Source of the DNA: Nitrososphaerota archaeon
GTDB lineage: Archaea; Thermoproteota; Nitrososphaeria; Nitrososphaerales; Nitrosopumilaceae
DNA: 53,122 bases
Reading direction: 5' to 3'
Assembly (NCBI GenBank): GCA_027315065.1
Contig: DAHUYT010000010.1
Span: forward strand, 1 to 53,122
This document shows, piece after piece, positions 8,611 through 16,452 of the stretch. The first letter of the stretch is position 1. The number at the start of each line of letters is the position of its first letter. The translations under genes and the position numbers were made by a program. The notes beneath the pieces were generated by a model that saw nothing but the letters and a program-made list of their open reading frames with translations, had not been told where the DNA came from and did no database searches.

Positions 8611-9595
8611 GATTCCACCATCCCAAGTAAGACAAGATTACAACCATAGGGATTGTAAACAATATGGCAAATAGAATAGTCGTAACTTTCATTATCAATA
8701 TGGCATCCTTGAAGTGTTTCTCTGTAAACTCTGTGCTACCGTCACCCAAGACGTAATGATCCAGTTTTTCAAATTTTACTCCCAGTGCACCTGCCATTGT
8801 TGCCATTGGATATCCGGCATTTGGGCTCTCAGTCTTTGGACCGTCACGCTTCATGACTTCAAGTGAGTGTTTCCAGTTATTTCCTGCAATTATGCTTGCA
8901 AGTATCATAATAAGACTTGTCAACCTTGAGGGTACAAAGTTTAACACCTTATCACAATTTGCCCCAAACCACCCCAAGTTTCTAAAAATGTCAGTCTTGT
9001 ATCCAATCATTGAATCAATGGTGTTTACTGTTCTGTAAACAAAGGCTCCCACAAGTCCAAAAAATGCAAAATAAAACAAAGGACCTGTTATTCCATCCAC
9101 AATATTCTCGCTTATGCTCTCAAGTGTAGCAGAGATGATGTGTTGCTTGTCCAGATTCTTTGTGTTTCTCTTTACTATCATTGATAGTTTTACCCTTGCA
9201 TCATCTAGATCATTTCTTGATAGAGAGTCCATGATCTGAGATGCATGCCTTTGCATTCCCTTGACTGCAATTGTAGTCTTTAACAACAATCCAATTGCAA
9301 ACACAGAAGTTACTAGGACTAGAATCTTTGAGAATTCAACCAAATCAAGATGATTAAGATACGCAAAGGCTTGATCAATGTAAAATGACAAAATAGCAAT
9401 AGGTATTGCTATAGAAACAACGAGAATAATTCCCCCTAATTTTTCCGATGTGGGATTGTTTGATCTTACCAATGGTGCAAACTTTCCAATCAGAGCTCCA
9501 ATCCAGACTGTCGGATGATACCTGTTTTTTGGATCGCCAAGAGCAAGATCAAGCCCAATAGCAAGTGTAACTGAGAGAATAAGAACAAGCATCAT
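8603..9595 (-). CDS. cbiB: Adenosylcobinamide-phosphate synthase CbiB/CobD-type
   Basis: Integral membrane protein that attaches the aminopropanol (phosphate) arm to adenosylcobyric acid. Signatures: DLALGDPKNRYHPTVWIGALIG at the N-terminus, SENIVDGITGPLFYFAFFG in the middle and DGPKTESPNAGYPMATMAGALGV near residue 250, all characteristic of CbiB. Hydrophobic segments flank these. Full length (330). Its ATG overlaps the stop of the preceding cobyric acid synthase gene (ATGA). Confidence 0.94.
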   Translation of the reverse strand: MMLVLILSVTLAIGLDLALGDPKNRYHPTVWIGALIGKFAPLVRSNNPTSEKLGGIILVVSIAIPIAILSFYIDQAFAYLNHLDLVEFSKILVLVTSVFAIGLLLKTTIAVKGMQRHASQIMDSLSRNDLDDARVKLSMIVKRNTKNLDKQHIISATLESISENIVDGITGPLFYFAFFGLVGAFVYRTVNTIDSMIGYKTDIFRNLGWFGANCDKVLNFVPSRLTSLIMILASIIAGNNWKHSLEVMKRDGPKTESPNAGYPMATMAGALGVKFEKLDHYVLGDGSTEFTEKHFKDAILIMKVTTILFAILFTIPMVVILSYLGWWNLV

Positions 9596-10434
9596 TTCAA
9601 AAGACCACGTATCGCTTTCATATTTAGATTTGATCTCACAACTTGACTTAAATGCTCTATCTCTTTGTCAAGGGATCTAATGTATTGCGTAGTAAATGAT
9701 ACTTGTTTGGGATTTGTATGCAATGAATCCTCATCTGGAATATCAAGTTTTAAGAGAGGAATGGTTCCAAATACGGGCCTGTTGGTTTTCTTCTTTAGCA
9801 TCATAAAGCCCGGACGTAAAATCTCAATGTCGCCTCTGAACTTGTTTATTACATATCCCTTGACAAATCGCTTGTATTCTCTCTCAAGCAGTTCCATGGT
9901 TCCTATTATGCTAGCAAATGTTCCTCCCTTATCTATATCAGATACCAAAATTACTGGCGATGAACAATACTTTGCCATTTTCATGTTAGCAATATCATAC
10001 TTTTGCATGTTTATCTCTGCAGGAGAACCTGCTCCTTCCAGAATAACGAGATCATATCTTCCTCTTAGATAATCAAGTGATCCTTTTGCTATGTCAAGCC
10101 CCCTTGTGAGAGAAAACTTTTTGTAATATTCATCAGCGTGCATCTTTTTGTAGAATTTTCCCTTGACAAAGACCTCACTCTTGTAATCTCCAAGTGGTTT
10201 TAGTAGAATAGGATTCATGTGTGGAGAGACATCGGTTCGGGCTGCAATGGCCTGAATTGCCTGAGCCCTTGAGATCTCAAAATCATTTCTTCGATAAGAG
10301 TATGTTGACATGTTCTGTGACTTGAATGGTGCTACCCTGTAACCTTCATCTGCAAAAAATCTACACAGTGCAGTAACAAGAGTTGTCTTGCCTGCGCCAG
10401 AAGATGTTCCCTGAATCATCAATGTTTTTGTCAT
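9592..10434 (-). CDS. cbiP: Cobyric acid synthase CbiP/CobQ, synthetase domain only
   Basis: Amidates peripheral carboxylates of the corrin ring using ATP and an ammonia source. The dethiobiotin-synthetase-like domain is intact: the P-loop GTSSGAGKTT (residues 9-18), APFKSQNMS and the switch-like ILEGAGSPAEIN. At 280 residues it stops where the synthetase domain ends; family members usually run to about 480-500 residues with a C-terminal glutaminase domain, which is absent. The end is not an obvious frameshift, because the stop overlaps the cbiB start as ATGA. Nitrogen may come from free ammonia or a separate glutaminase. Its own start overlaps the upstream gene by four bases. Confidence 0.88.
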   Translation of the reverse strand: MTKTLMIQGTSSGAGKTTLVTALCRFFADEGYRVAPFKSQNMSTYSYRRNDFEISRAQAIQAIAARTDVSPHMNPILLKPLGDYKSEVFVKGKFYKKMHADEYYKKFSLTRGLDIAKGSLDYLRGRYDLVILEGAGSPAEINMQKYDIANMKMAKYCSSPVILVSDIDKGGTFASIIGTMELLEREYKRFVKGYVINKFRGDIEILRPGFMMLKKKTNRPVFGTIPLLKLDIPDEDSLHTNPKQVSFTTQYIRSLDKEIEHLSQVVRSNLNMKAIRGLLK

Positions 10435-11528
10435 GTCTTTCTAAATTCTTTGACAAGTTTTTGATTTTCATCATGAGTGCGTACAGCAACTCGAATGAAT
10501 TTGTTGTCTAGTCCTCTAAACGAGCTACAGTTCCTTATCAAGATATTTTTTCTCAATAGTTTTTTCTGTAATTGCTTTGAGTTGATTTTGGATTTTATCA
10601 AAATAAAATTTGCGTCAGAATCATAACACTGGAATCCAGCAATCTGAGATATTGATCTCTTCAGAAACCCCCGTTCTTTTTCAATTAGTTTTCTTGTCTT
10701 TTCCAGATGTGACCTGCTTGATAGCGCCCTTATCGCAATGTTTTGTGCAATACCACTTACATTCCATGGAATCTTGATCTTGTTTAGAATCCCGACCATC
10801 TTCTTGCTTCCAAGTCCATATCCTATTCGTAGGCCCGCAAGCCCAAAAGATTTTGTCATAGACCTCAAGATGAAAAGGTTATCAAATTCGTGTATCTTGG
10901 ATACTATGCTTTCTTTTGGGTTTGAAGCAAGTTCTATAAAACACTCATCTATAAAGATCAGAGCAGACTTGTCATGTGAGAGATCTAAGATCTTTAGCAT
11001 GTTTTTTTTGCTAGTGAGAACACCAGTTGGATTGTTAGGATTACAAACAAAGATACAGTGATTTTTTGCAATTGTTTTTAGAAAGTTATCAATGTCTTGA
11101 TTTAAATTCATGGTCTTGAAATAAGAAACCCTAGCACCATTCAGTCTTGCTGCCGACTCATATTCTCCAAAGGTTGGTATTGGAATTGACACATTACGCT
11201 TGTTCAAAAATGCTTTGCTAAAGTTGTAAATTATTTCGGTAGCTCCATTGCCTACTATTATCTGATTTTTTGGAACTCCAGTGTATTTTTCCAAATGATT
11301 TCTTAGCCTAGTTGAATCTGAATCAGGATATACAGAAAACAAGCAAGAGTTCTTTTTCAGGCCATTTCTTATTGCAGGCGGAAATCCCAACGGATTTACA
11401 TTTGAGCTAAAGTCTAGTATTTTTGAATCAAATTCAAGTCCTGCAGAATATATTCCTCCATGCGCTACTGTCTTGTGATTGGCAATATGAGGTTCTACTC
11501 CGAGTCTCACACCATCATGGTATTTCAT
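10431..11528 (-). CDS. cobD: Threonine-phosphate decarboxylase CobD (PLP-dependent)
   Basis: Makes (R)-1-aminopropan-2-ol phosphate from threonine phosphate for the cobalamin side arm. Class I/II aminotransferase fold close to HisC: LDFSSNVNPLG near residue 38, NPNNPTG at 163-169, D194 in FIDECF, and the PLP lysine K226 in SMTKSFGLAGLR. First gene of a five-gene operon (cobD-cbiP-cbiB-cobS-cobY) whose members all overlap. Histidinol-phosphate aminotransferase is the alternative family member, but the context strongly favours cobalamin. No cobalamin riboswitch is seen in the 68 bp before it. Confidence 0.87.
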   Translation of the reverse strand: MKYHDGVRLGVEPHIANHKTVAHGGIYSAGLEFDSKILDFSSNVNPLGFPPAIRNGLKKNSCLFSVYPDSDSTRLRNHLEKYTGVPKNQIIVGNGATEIIYNFSKAFLNKRNVSIPIPTFGEYESAARLNGARVSYFKTMNLNQDIDNFLKTIAKNHCIFVCNPNNPTGVLTSKKNMLKILDLSHDKSALIFIDECFIELASNPKESIVSKIHEFDNLFILRSMTKSFGLAGLRIGYGLGSKKMVGILNKIKIPWNVSGIAQNIAIRALSSRSHLEKTRKLIEKERGFLKRSISQIAGFQCYDSDANFILIKSKINSKQLQKKLLRKNILIRNCSSFRGLDNKFIRVAVRTHDENQKLVKEFRKT

Positions 11529-11565
11529 GGGTATTTAGTTGTGTTTTGGATCCACTGCTAAAGGA

Positions 11566-11573
11566 ATATTAAT
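11566..11573 (+). promoter_or_regulatory. TATA box for aspartate-semialdehyde dehydrogenase gene
   Basis: ATATTAAT is centred 27 bp before the ATG at 11597 and is near-palindromic, so it might also serve the divergent cobalamin operon with a leader of about 15 nt. It favours the ATG at 11597 over the in-frame TTG at 11573. Confidence 0.5.
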
Positions 11574-11596
11574 TGTATGAACAGAATTTTTTGTAT

Positions 11597-12676
11597 ATGA
11601 AGAAACGAGTAGCTGTCATAGGAGTTACTGGAGCAGTAGGACAGGAGTTTGTATTGGCTCTAAACAATCATCCATGGTTTGAGGTAAAACAGATAGCCGC
11701 ATCAGAAAGATCTGCAAAGAAAAAGTTTGTTGAGGCAATAAGAGACCCAAATAGCGGTATACTCAGATGGCATCTAAGGGAGCCTATTCCTGAATATGTC
11801 AAGGAGATGACTATTGAATCAGTTGATGATATCAAACCAGAAAATCTCGATCTAGTTTTCAGCTCAGTTGAAAGCGAGGCTGCAAGGGAGATCGAGTCAA
11901 AATTTGCACAGGTCATACCTGTCATTAGCACCTCTGCAGCATACAGATATGAATCAGATGTGCCAATTTTGATTCCAGGAATAAATGATGATCATGTTGC
12001 ACTCTTAGATCAGCAGAGAAAAAACAGGGGATGGAAAGGATTTGTGGCACCTCTACCAAATTGTACCACTACGGGTCTTGCAATTACGATGAAGCCACTC
12101 TTGGACAAGTTTGGTGCACAAAAGATAATCATGACATCAATGCAGTCAATGTCCGGAGCCGGAAGGTCTCCTGGTGTTTCTGCTTTGGATATTACAGATA
12201 ACATAATTCCATATATTCCAAAGGAAGAAGACAAGGTTAGAATAGAAACAGGAAAAATTCTTGGCAAATTAGTAGATGGTAAGATAGATCCAGCCAAACT
12301 GAAAGTTAGCTGCACATGCACAAGAGTTCCAGTAATTGATGGACACACCGAATCTGTTTTCGTCGAAACCGCAGCTCATGTTGACCCAGAGAGCGTAAAG
12401 AAAGCCATGCAAGAGTTTTCAAGCAAGGTAAGTATCGCAAACCTTCCATCTGCTCCAAAAGAATATCTCTTGGTTCATGAAGATCCAACAAGGCCACAGC
12501 CAAGATTAGATCGTGAGATTAATGATGGTATGACAACAGTGGTTGGCAGAATCAGAGAGGACACGGTTTTCGATAACGGTATAAAATACGTGTTGTTCTC
12601 ACATAACGAGAAGATGGGTTCTGCCAAGGGAGCCGTTTTATTAGCTGAAATGCTATACAAGAAAGGCTATATCTAG
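11597..12676 (+). CDS. asd: Aspartate-semialdehyde dehydrogenase (archaeal/fungal type)
   Basis: Reduces aspartyl phosphate to aspartate semialdehyde for threonine, methionine and lysine. NADP-binding GVTGAVGQEF lies at the N-terminus and the catalytic Cys at residue 156 in PLPNCTTTGL. Later active-site stretches include SMQSMSGAGRSPG and CTCTRVPVIDGHTESV. Start chosen at ATG 11597 by TATA spacing and family length (359). Sulfolobales malonyl-CoA reductase arose from this same subfamily, so a malonyl- or succinyl-CoA reductase role is a real alternative. It is followed by an Lrp-type regulator. Confidence 0.85.
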   Translation: MKKRVAVIGVTGAVGQEFVLALNNHPWFEVKQIAASERSAKKKFVEAIRDPNSGILRWHLREPIPEYVKEMTIESVDDIKPENLDLVFSSVESEAAREIESKFAQVIPVISTSAAYRYESDVPILIPGINDDHVALLDQQRKNRGWKGFVAPLPNCTTTGLAITMKPLLDKFGAQKIIMTSMQSMSGAGRSPGVSALDITDNIIPYIPKEEDKVRIETGKILGKLVDGKIDPAKLKVSCTCTRVPVIDGHTESVFVETAAHVDPESVKKAMQEFSSKVSIANLPSAPKEYLLVHEDPTRPQPRLDREINDGMTTVVGRIREDTVFDNGIKYVLFSHNEKMGSAKGAVLLAEMLYKKGYI

Positions 12677-12750
12677 CAACTGCAAATTATAGAAAAATTA
12701 TAATAACAAGTTTATTAAGATCCATTTATTCACAATAAATGGTGTTTTGA

Positions 12751-13209
12751 ATGGCAAAAGTTGATGATTTAGATATGATAATTTTATCAGAGTTGTCACA
12801 GGACGCAAACATTTCAGTTCCTCGAATCTCAAAGAAGATAAACGTAAACTCATCCGTTGTTTACAGCAGAATCAAGAGGCTCATCAAAAGAAAGCTGATT
12901 GAGCGCTTTACCATTGTAGTAAATGACAGGGAGCTTGGTTATACTGTAAAAGCCCTAACGGGTATAAACATGGATTCTAAGATGAGAGATCATGTAATTG
13001 AAGAGCTGTTAAAAATAGCAGAAGTGAGGGAGATCTCAGAAGTTACTGGTAGATTTGATATCATTGTTACAATGCATGCCAAAAACCTCGATGAGATGCA
13101 CAGGCTCATATCAGAGAGGGTAGGGCGAATACAAGGAGTTCAGCGTTCTGAGAGCTTCATTGAGATGAAAAGGACTACAAAGCCGATGCCCTATAAGGCT
13201 ACTAAATAA
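12751..13209 (+). CDS. Lrp/AsnC-family transcriptional regulator
   Basis: 152 residues: an N-terminal winged helix-turn-helix (about residues 1-60, including ISVPRISKKINVNSSVVYSRIKR) followed by a RAM ligand-binding domain (about 65-145, with VREISEVTGRFDIIVTM). Such proteins act as feast/famine regulators that bind amino acids as octamers. It follows asd in the same direction with its own TATA-like CATTTATT, so it may respond to aspartate-family amino acids; that link is inferred from position only. Confidence 0.92.
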   Translation: MAKVDDLDMIILSELSQDANISVPRISKKINVNSSVVYSRIKRLIKRKLIERFTIVVNDRELGYTVKALTGINMDSKMRDHVIEELLKIAEVREISEVTGRFDIIVTMHAKNLDEMHRLISERVGRIQGVQRSESFIEMKRTTKPMPYKATK

Positions 13210-13259
13210 CCCCAGTATTTTCAACCTATAAATAACAAAAAGGCTCCAAAAAGGAGAGT

Positions 13260-14168
13260 GTGCTAACAACAAAAGCTAGTTCCAGAATTAAGACGTATTA
13301 TGAGGTAACCAAGCCGAAGATATGGTATCTTTTAGTCTTTACTGCAATGGGTGCAACATATACTGCTTCTAATCTATATCATATCCCGGTATCGGCCTTG
13401 ACTTGGGCACTTGTAACCTTTGGTGTCATAGCAGGTTCCGCTGCAGCTAACACACTAACAAACTACAATGACAGGGACATTGATGCCATCATGGAAAGGA
13501 CAAAGGAAAGGCCAATTCCGAGCAGGAGGATCTATCCGGCAAAAAAGGCGCTTTACTTTGGATTAATCCTTGCAGGCATATCACTAGTTTGTGCATTTGC
13601 AATTAACATATGGGCTGGAATCTTTATGGCATTTGGTCTTGCAGACAATATTCTGGTTTATAGTAAATTCCTAAAGCGAAGAAGCAGAACAAACATTATC
13701 TTGGGTGGATTCTCAGGAGGAGCTCCCGCAATGATTGGCTACGTGGCAGTGACAACAACTGGTATGTGGGATCTAGGATTAGTCATGGCGGGATTGGTTT
13801 TTGTTTGGATCCCAATGCACATCTGGAGTCTCACGTTGCATGTCAAAGACGATTACAATAAAGTTAAAGTTCCCATGCTTACCGCAGTTGAATCTGAAAA
13901 GACATCGGTTCGAGTAATAGCTGGTACCACATTGATGATGGTGTTATTTAGCGTGTTGCCATTTTTCATGACAGATGCTTCTGGAAAACATTTGTTTCAT
14001 GCAACATATCTTTACAGTGCAATAGTATCAGGTGCAATAATGATAGCATTGAGCATATGGCTTCTTGTGAAACCTTCAGAGAGGGCATCTTGGACATTGT
14101 TCAAGTTTTCCAGTCCATATCTTGCGATCTTGTTTATTGCACTTATGGTTGATTCTGCTCTGAGATAG
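13260..14168 (+). CDS. ctaB: Protohaem IX farnesyltransferase (haem O synthase)
   Basis: UbiA-superfamily membrane prenyltransferase that converts haem B to haem O for terminal oxidases. The first Asp-rich motif is NYNDRDIDAIMERTKERPIP (near residues 67-86), and the second region reads HVKDDYNKVKVPML. About nine hydrophobic helices are visible and the length (302) is normal. The start is GTG at 13260 with AAGGAGAG immediately before it; the spacing is short but this is one of few visible Shine-Dalgarno-like sequences here. It converges with the UbiD gene, almost touching. Confidence 0.88.
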   Translation: MLTTKASSRIKTYYEVTKPKIWYLLVFTAMGATYTASNLYHIPVSALTWALVTFGVIAGSAAANTLTNYNDRDIDAIMERTKERPIPSRRIYPAKKALYFGLILAGISLVCAFAINIWAGIFMAFGLADNILVYSKFLKRRSRTNIILGGFSGGAPAMIGYVAVTTTGMWDLGLVMAGLVFVWIPMHIWSLTLHVKDDYNKVKVPMLTAVESEKTSVRVIAGTTLMMVLFSVLPFFMTDASGKHLFHATYLYSAIVSGAIMIALSIWLLVKPSERASWTLFKFSSPYLAILFIALMVDSALR

Positions 14169-14169
14169 T

Positions 14170-15504
14170 TTACTTGAGATAATTTTTTAGAAAAACTTTT
14201 TCTGAATTTGGAATCTTTGCAATCTCAAATCCTTCCGGGCGTTTTGAGAAAGGTTTGGTTGCATCTATCCCCATCTTTGTTGTCAGTAAATTTTTTTGAT
14301 CGCTTGACGGGTCAAGGCTTGAGCCTCGCACCTTTGACATTATCACAAGATTCTTGTCTGCCTGGAATCTTGTCGCCATGGCATATTCAACCTCCACTGG
14401 GTTGGACGGATCAATATCATCATCTACCACAGTTACATGCTTGAGTGACCTGTGAGCACCAAAGGTTGCGCTAATTGCTTTCTTTGGATCGGATTCTTTC
14501 TTCTTTGAAATTTGCACTATGGCGTGAAGCCAATTACATCCCCCATCACTTAGTACTACATTTCTTATCTGTGGCAATATCTGCTTGAGATTTTTGTTTA
14601 GTTTTGCTTCAATTGGCATTCCCATGAGCAATCTATGTTCTGCATACCCTGACAGAATATCATGAAAGATTGGATTGTTTCTAAAATACATTCTGTCAAG
14701 TTCAAAGACTGGTTGTTCTCTCTTAAAGTCATATGTACGAAGCATCTCCACCATCCATTCCTTGTGGGTTTTGTCCTTGAGTATGCGCCCCTCCAGTACT
14801 ATCTCGGATTCGGATGGCACAAGCATACCAGAGTAAGAACACGCCGCCAGTGTCAGTTTCCTTGTTAGTAGTTCGTTTGCTATCTCAAGTTCATCCTTGC
14901 CCCATTCGGCCTGATAAGCACCTGCTATTGATACGGCAGGATGCACTCCTACAGTAATAGCTACACGCAGGTCTTCACCATGATCTTTGGCATACATATA
15001 GGAACTGTGTAGATGTCTTCCTTCTACCATTCTTACTGAAAAGTGTCTCTTGTCAAGCCTGAGAAGCCTATGAAAAGACGAGTTCTGGGTTCCAGTCTCC
15101 TGATTTTGTGTATAAACTATGGAGGACGTGATAAAGGCACCTGGTTCCTTTTCAAAGTGTGTTATTATCGGCAGATCGTGTAGGTCCTGTGAATAATTTT
15201 CCATGAATCTGCCTTTTTTTACTATTTTGGGCTTTGATGCATGATTTATTGCATGAATTACTTTGTCATGGATCTTGTCTTCTGCAGATCCTACTGCAAG
15301 TGCAAATCTTTTCTTTGTACCAACAAGATTTGATACTACACGAAATTTGCTTTCTTTGATATTTTCAAACAAGATGGCTTTTGAGCCATCAAGTTTTGCG
15401 GTAACAGCTGCAATCTCGTATTTTGTAGAGACTTTCTTTTTTACAATTGCCAATTCATTTATTCTAGTAATCTTACCAAGGTAATTGCGTAGATCAGAAC
15501 TCAT
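14170..15504 (-). CDS. UbiD-family (de)carboxylase
   Basis: Prenylated-FMN-dependent reversible decarboxylase, as in ubiquinone/menaquinone and aromatic acid metabolism. 444 residues with family segments: HFEKEPGAFITSSIVYTQN, the SFHRLLRLD region, GVHPAVSIAGAYQ, VPSESEIVLEGRI (with catalytic Glu) and the C-terminal DVDPSNPVEVEYAMATRFQ-like stretch. The partner UbiX that makes prenyl-FMN is not in the window. The substrate is unknown; quinone biosynthesis fits the neighbouring prenyltransferase. It is translationally coupled to the upstream 113-residue gene (ATGA overlap). Confidence 0.88.
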   Translation of the reverse strand: MSSDLRNYLGKITRINELAIVKKKVSTKYEIAAVTAKLDGSKAILFENIKESKFRVVSNLVGTKKRFALAVGSAEDKIHDKVIHAINHASKPKIVKKGRFMENYSQDLHDLPIITHFEKEPGAFITSSIVYTQNQETGTQNSSFHRLLRLDKRHFSVRMVEGRHLHSSYMYAKDHGEDLRVAITVGVHPAVSIAGAYQAEWGKDELEIANELLTRKLTLAACSYSGMLVPSESEIVLEGRILKDKTHKEWMVEMLRTYDFKREQPVFELDRMYFRNNPIFHDILSGYAEHRLLMGMPIEAKLNKNLKQILPQIRNVVLSDGGCNWLHAIVQISKKKESDPKKAISATFGAHRSLKHVTVVDDDIDPSNPVEVEYAMATRFQADKNLVIMSKVRGSSLDPSSDQKNLLTTKMGIDATKPFSKRPEGFEIAKIPNSEKVFLKNYLK

Positions 15505-15842
15505 TGTCGTATAATCTCCATTACTTCATTCATTATAACCTTCATACTATCAAGTTCCAATTCTTTTTGAATATTTAATGAAAAAATACAAATGCCATTA
15601 ATAGTTGAAGCTACACGTTCAGATACCATCTTGAGAAAAATTGTTTCTGATTTTGATGGTATTACTGTGGCAGTACTTGTAGTACGTCCAGCAGAACCTA
15701 TTGAAACAACAAGTGTTCCAATCTTCTCCTTTCCTTCAGTTATAGAAATAAAATCTCCATTATCGAAGGGAACTATTTGAACCAAAAATTCGCGTTGATT
15801 CACGGTGAAGGTTTTTTTCTTATACCCGACTTGTGATATCAA
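15501..15842 (-). CDS. Conserved-looking small protein upstream of UbiD, unknown
   Basis: 113 residues. The pattern is beta-strand rich in the first two thirds (TFTVNQREFLVQIVPF, GTLVVSIG) with an amphipathic helix at the C-terminus (KVIMNEVMEIIRQ). No catalytic motif, signal or membrane helix. I do not recognise the family. Its stop overlaps the ubiD start by four bases, so the two are coupled and probably act together or at least are co-regulated. It lies 13 bp after a zinc-ribbon gene and may belong to that transcript. Confidence 0.7.
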   Translation of the reverse strand: MISQVGYKKKTFTVNQREFLVQIVPFDNGDFISITEGKEKIGTLVVSIGSAGRTTSTATVIPSKSETIFLKMVSERVASTINGICIFSLNIQKELELDSMKVIMNEVMEIIRQ

Positions 15843-15855
15843 CAGCTAACTACGC

Positions 15856-16197
15856 CTATACTGCTACAGGTTCTATTGCTACTTTCTTTATAGCATTAGC
15901 CTTAGTCGACTTTGTCTTTCTTGTAGATTTTACTACCACCGGTGCTATCTCTTCTATTTCCATAGCCTTCCCAGCGACAGCTTCTAATTGATCAGCTTCG
16001 ACTCTTGCTCGTAGTTTTGCTTTGTATTTGAGGTTTCTAGGTTTAGTTCTGAGTCTGTATCCGCAGCAAGGACACCAAAGACCTTCCCATTTTATGAAGA
16101 TCTCGCAGATTTGACATCTTTTTTGTCCTGATGCGTAACGTCCCGTACCTACTGGCTTCTGTGCCTTGTATCTTGTGCATATTCCTTTACATGTCAT
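15856..16197 (-). CDS. Small zinc-ribbon protein with basic tail
   Basis: Start reset to the internal ATG at 16197, giving 113 residues; a longer frame to 16254 adds residues unlike the rest, and a TATA box (minus-strand TATTAAAT at about 16225-16232) sits at near-leaderless distance from 16197. The N-terminal half is compact with cysteines in MTCKGICTRYK, RCQICE and WCPCCGYRLR, sufficient for one or two zinc sites, plus a basic RTKPRNLKYKAKLR. The C-terminal third is low-complexity, Lys/Thr/Val-rich. It resembles small RNA- or DNA-binding zinc proteins common in Nitrososphaerota; function not assigned. Confidence 0.7.
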   Translation of the reverse strand: MTCKGICTRYKAQKPVGTGRYASGQKRCQICEIFIKWEGLWCPCCGYRLRTKPRNLKYKAKLRARVEADQLEAVAGKAMEIEEIAPVVVKSTRKTKSTKANAIKKVAIEPVAV

Positions 16198-16379
16198 TTT
16201 ACGATCACTTTTTACCTTGTGTGATTTAATATAGTAATAGTATAATTTAAGCATGGATCAGAAATTTTTATAATTTAGAATACTTTTTTTTATAAAAATT
16301 ACATGTGGTATCCAAGACTATAGCAATACTTTTCAAAAAAAGAAAAGAAATGTTCTATAAATATGTATGTTATTTTAAA

Positions 16380-16452
16380 AATCAAGGATCTTTCAATTTT
16401 AAGCGGCTTTTCCGAGCAGGTATTTAAAGATTCTTGATTGCTTTTTGATTTT
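16380..16452 (+). ncRNA. Candidate hairpin RNA with T-tract
   Basis: AATCAAGGATCTTT (16380-16393) pairs over 14 positions with AAAGATTCTTGATT (16426-16439), enclosing a small inner CGG/CCG hairpin. The only non-Watson-Crick position is G-U when read from the plus strand and becomes A-C on the minus strand, so plus-strand RNA is favoured. T5 and T6 runs follow (16441-16452), and a TATAAATA lies upstream at 16356-16363, although its expected start point (about 16386) falls inside the first arm. It may instead be a terminator for the adjacent minus-strand gene. Confidence 0.28.

Noticed and set aside
11529-11596. Cobalamin riboswitch upstream of the cobalamin operon
   Set aside because: The interval is only 68 bp, already holds a divergent TATA region, and shows no riboswitch-like structured sequence.
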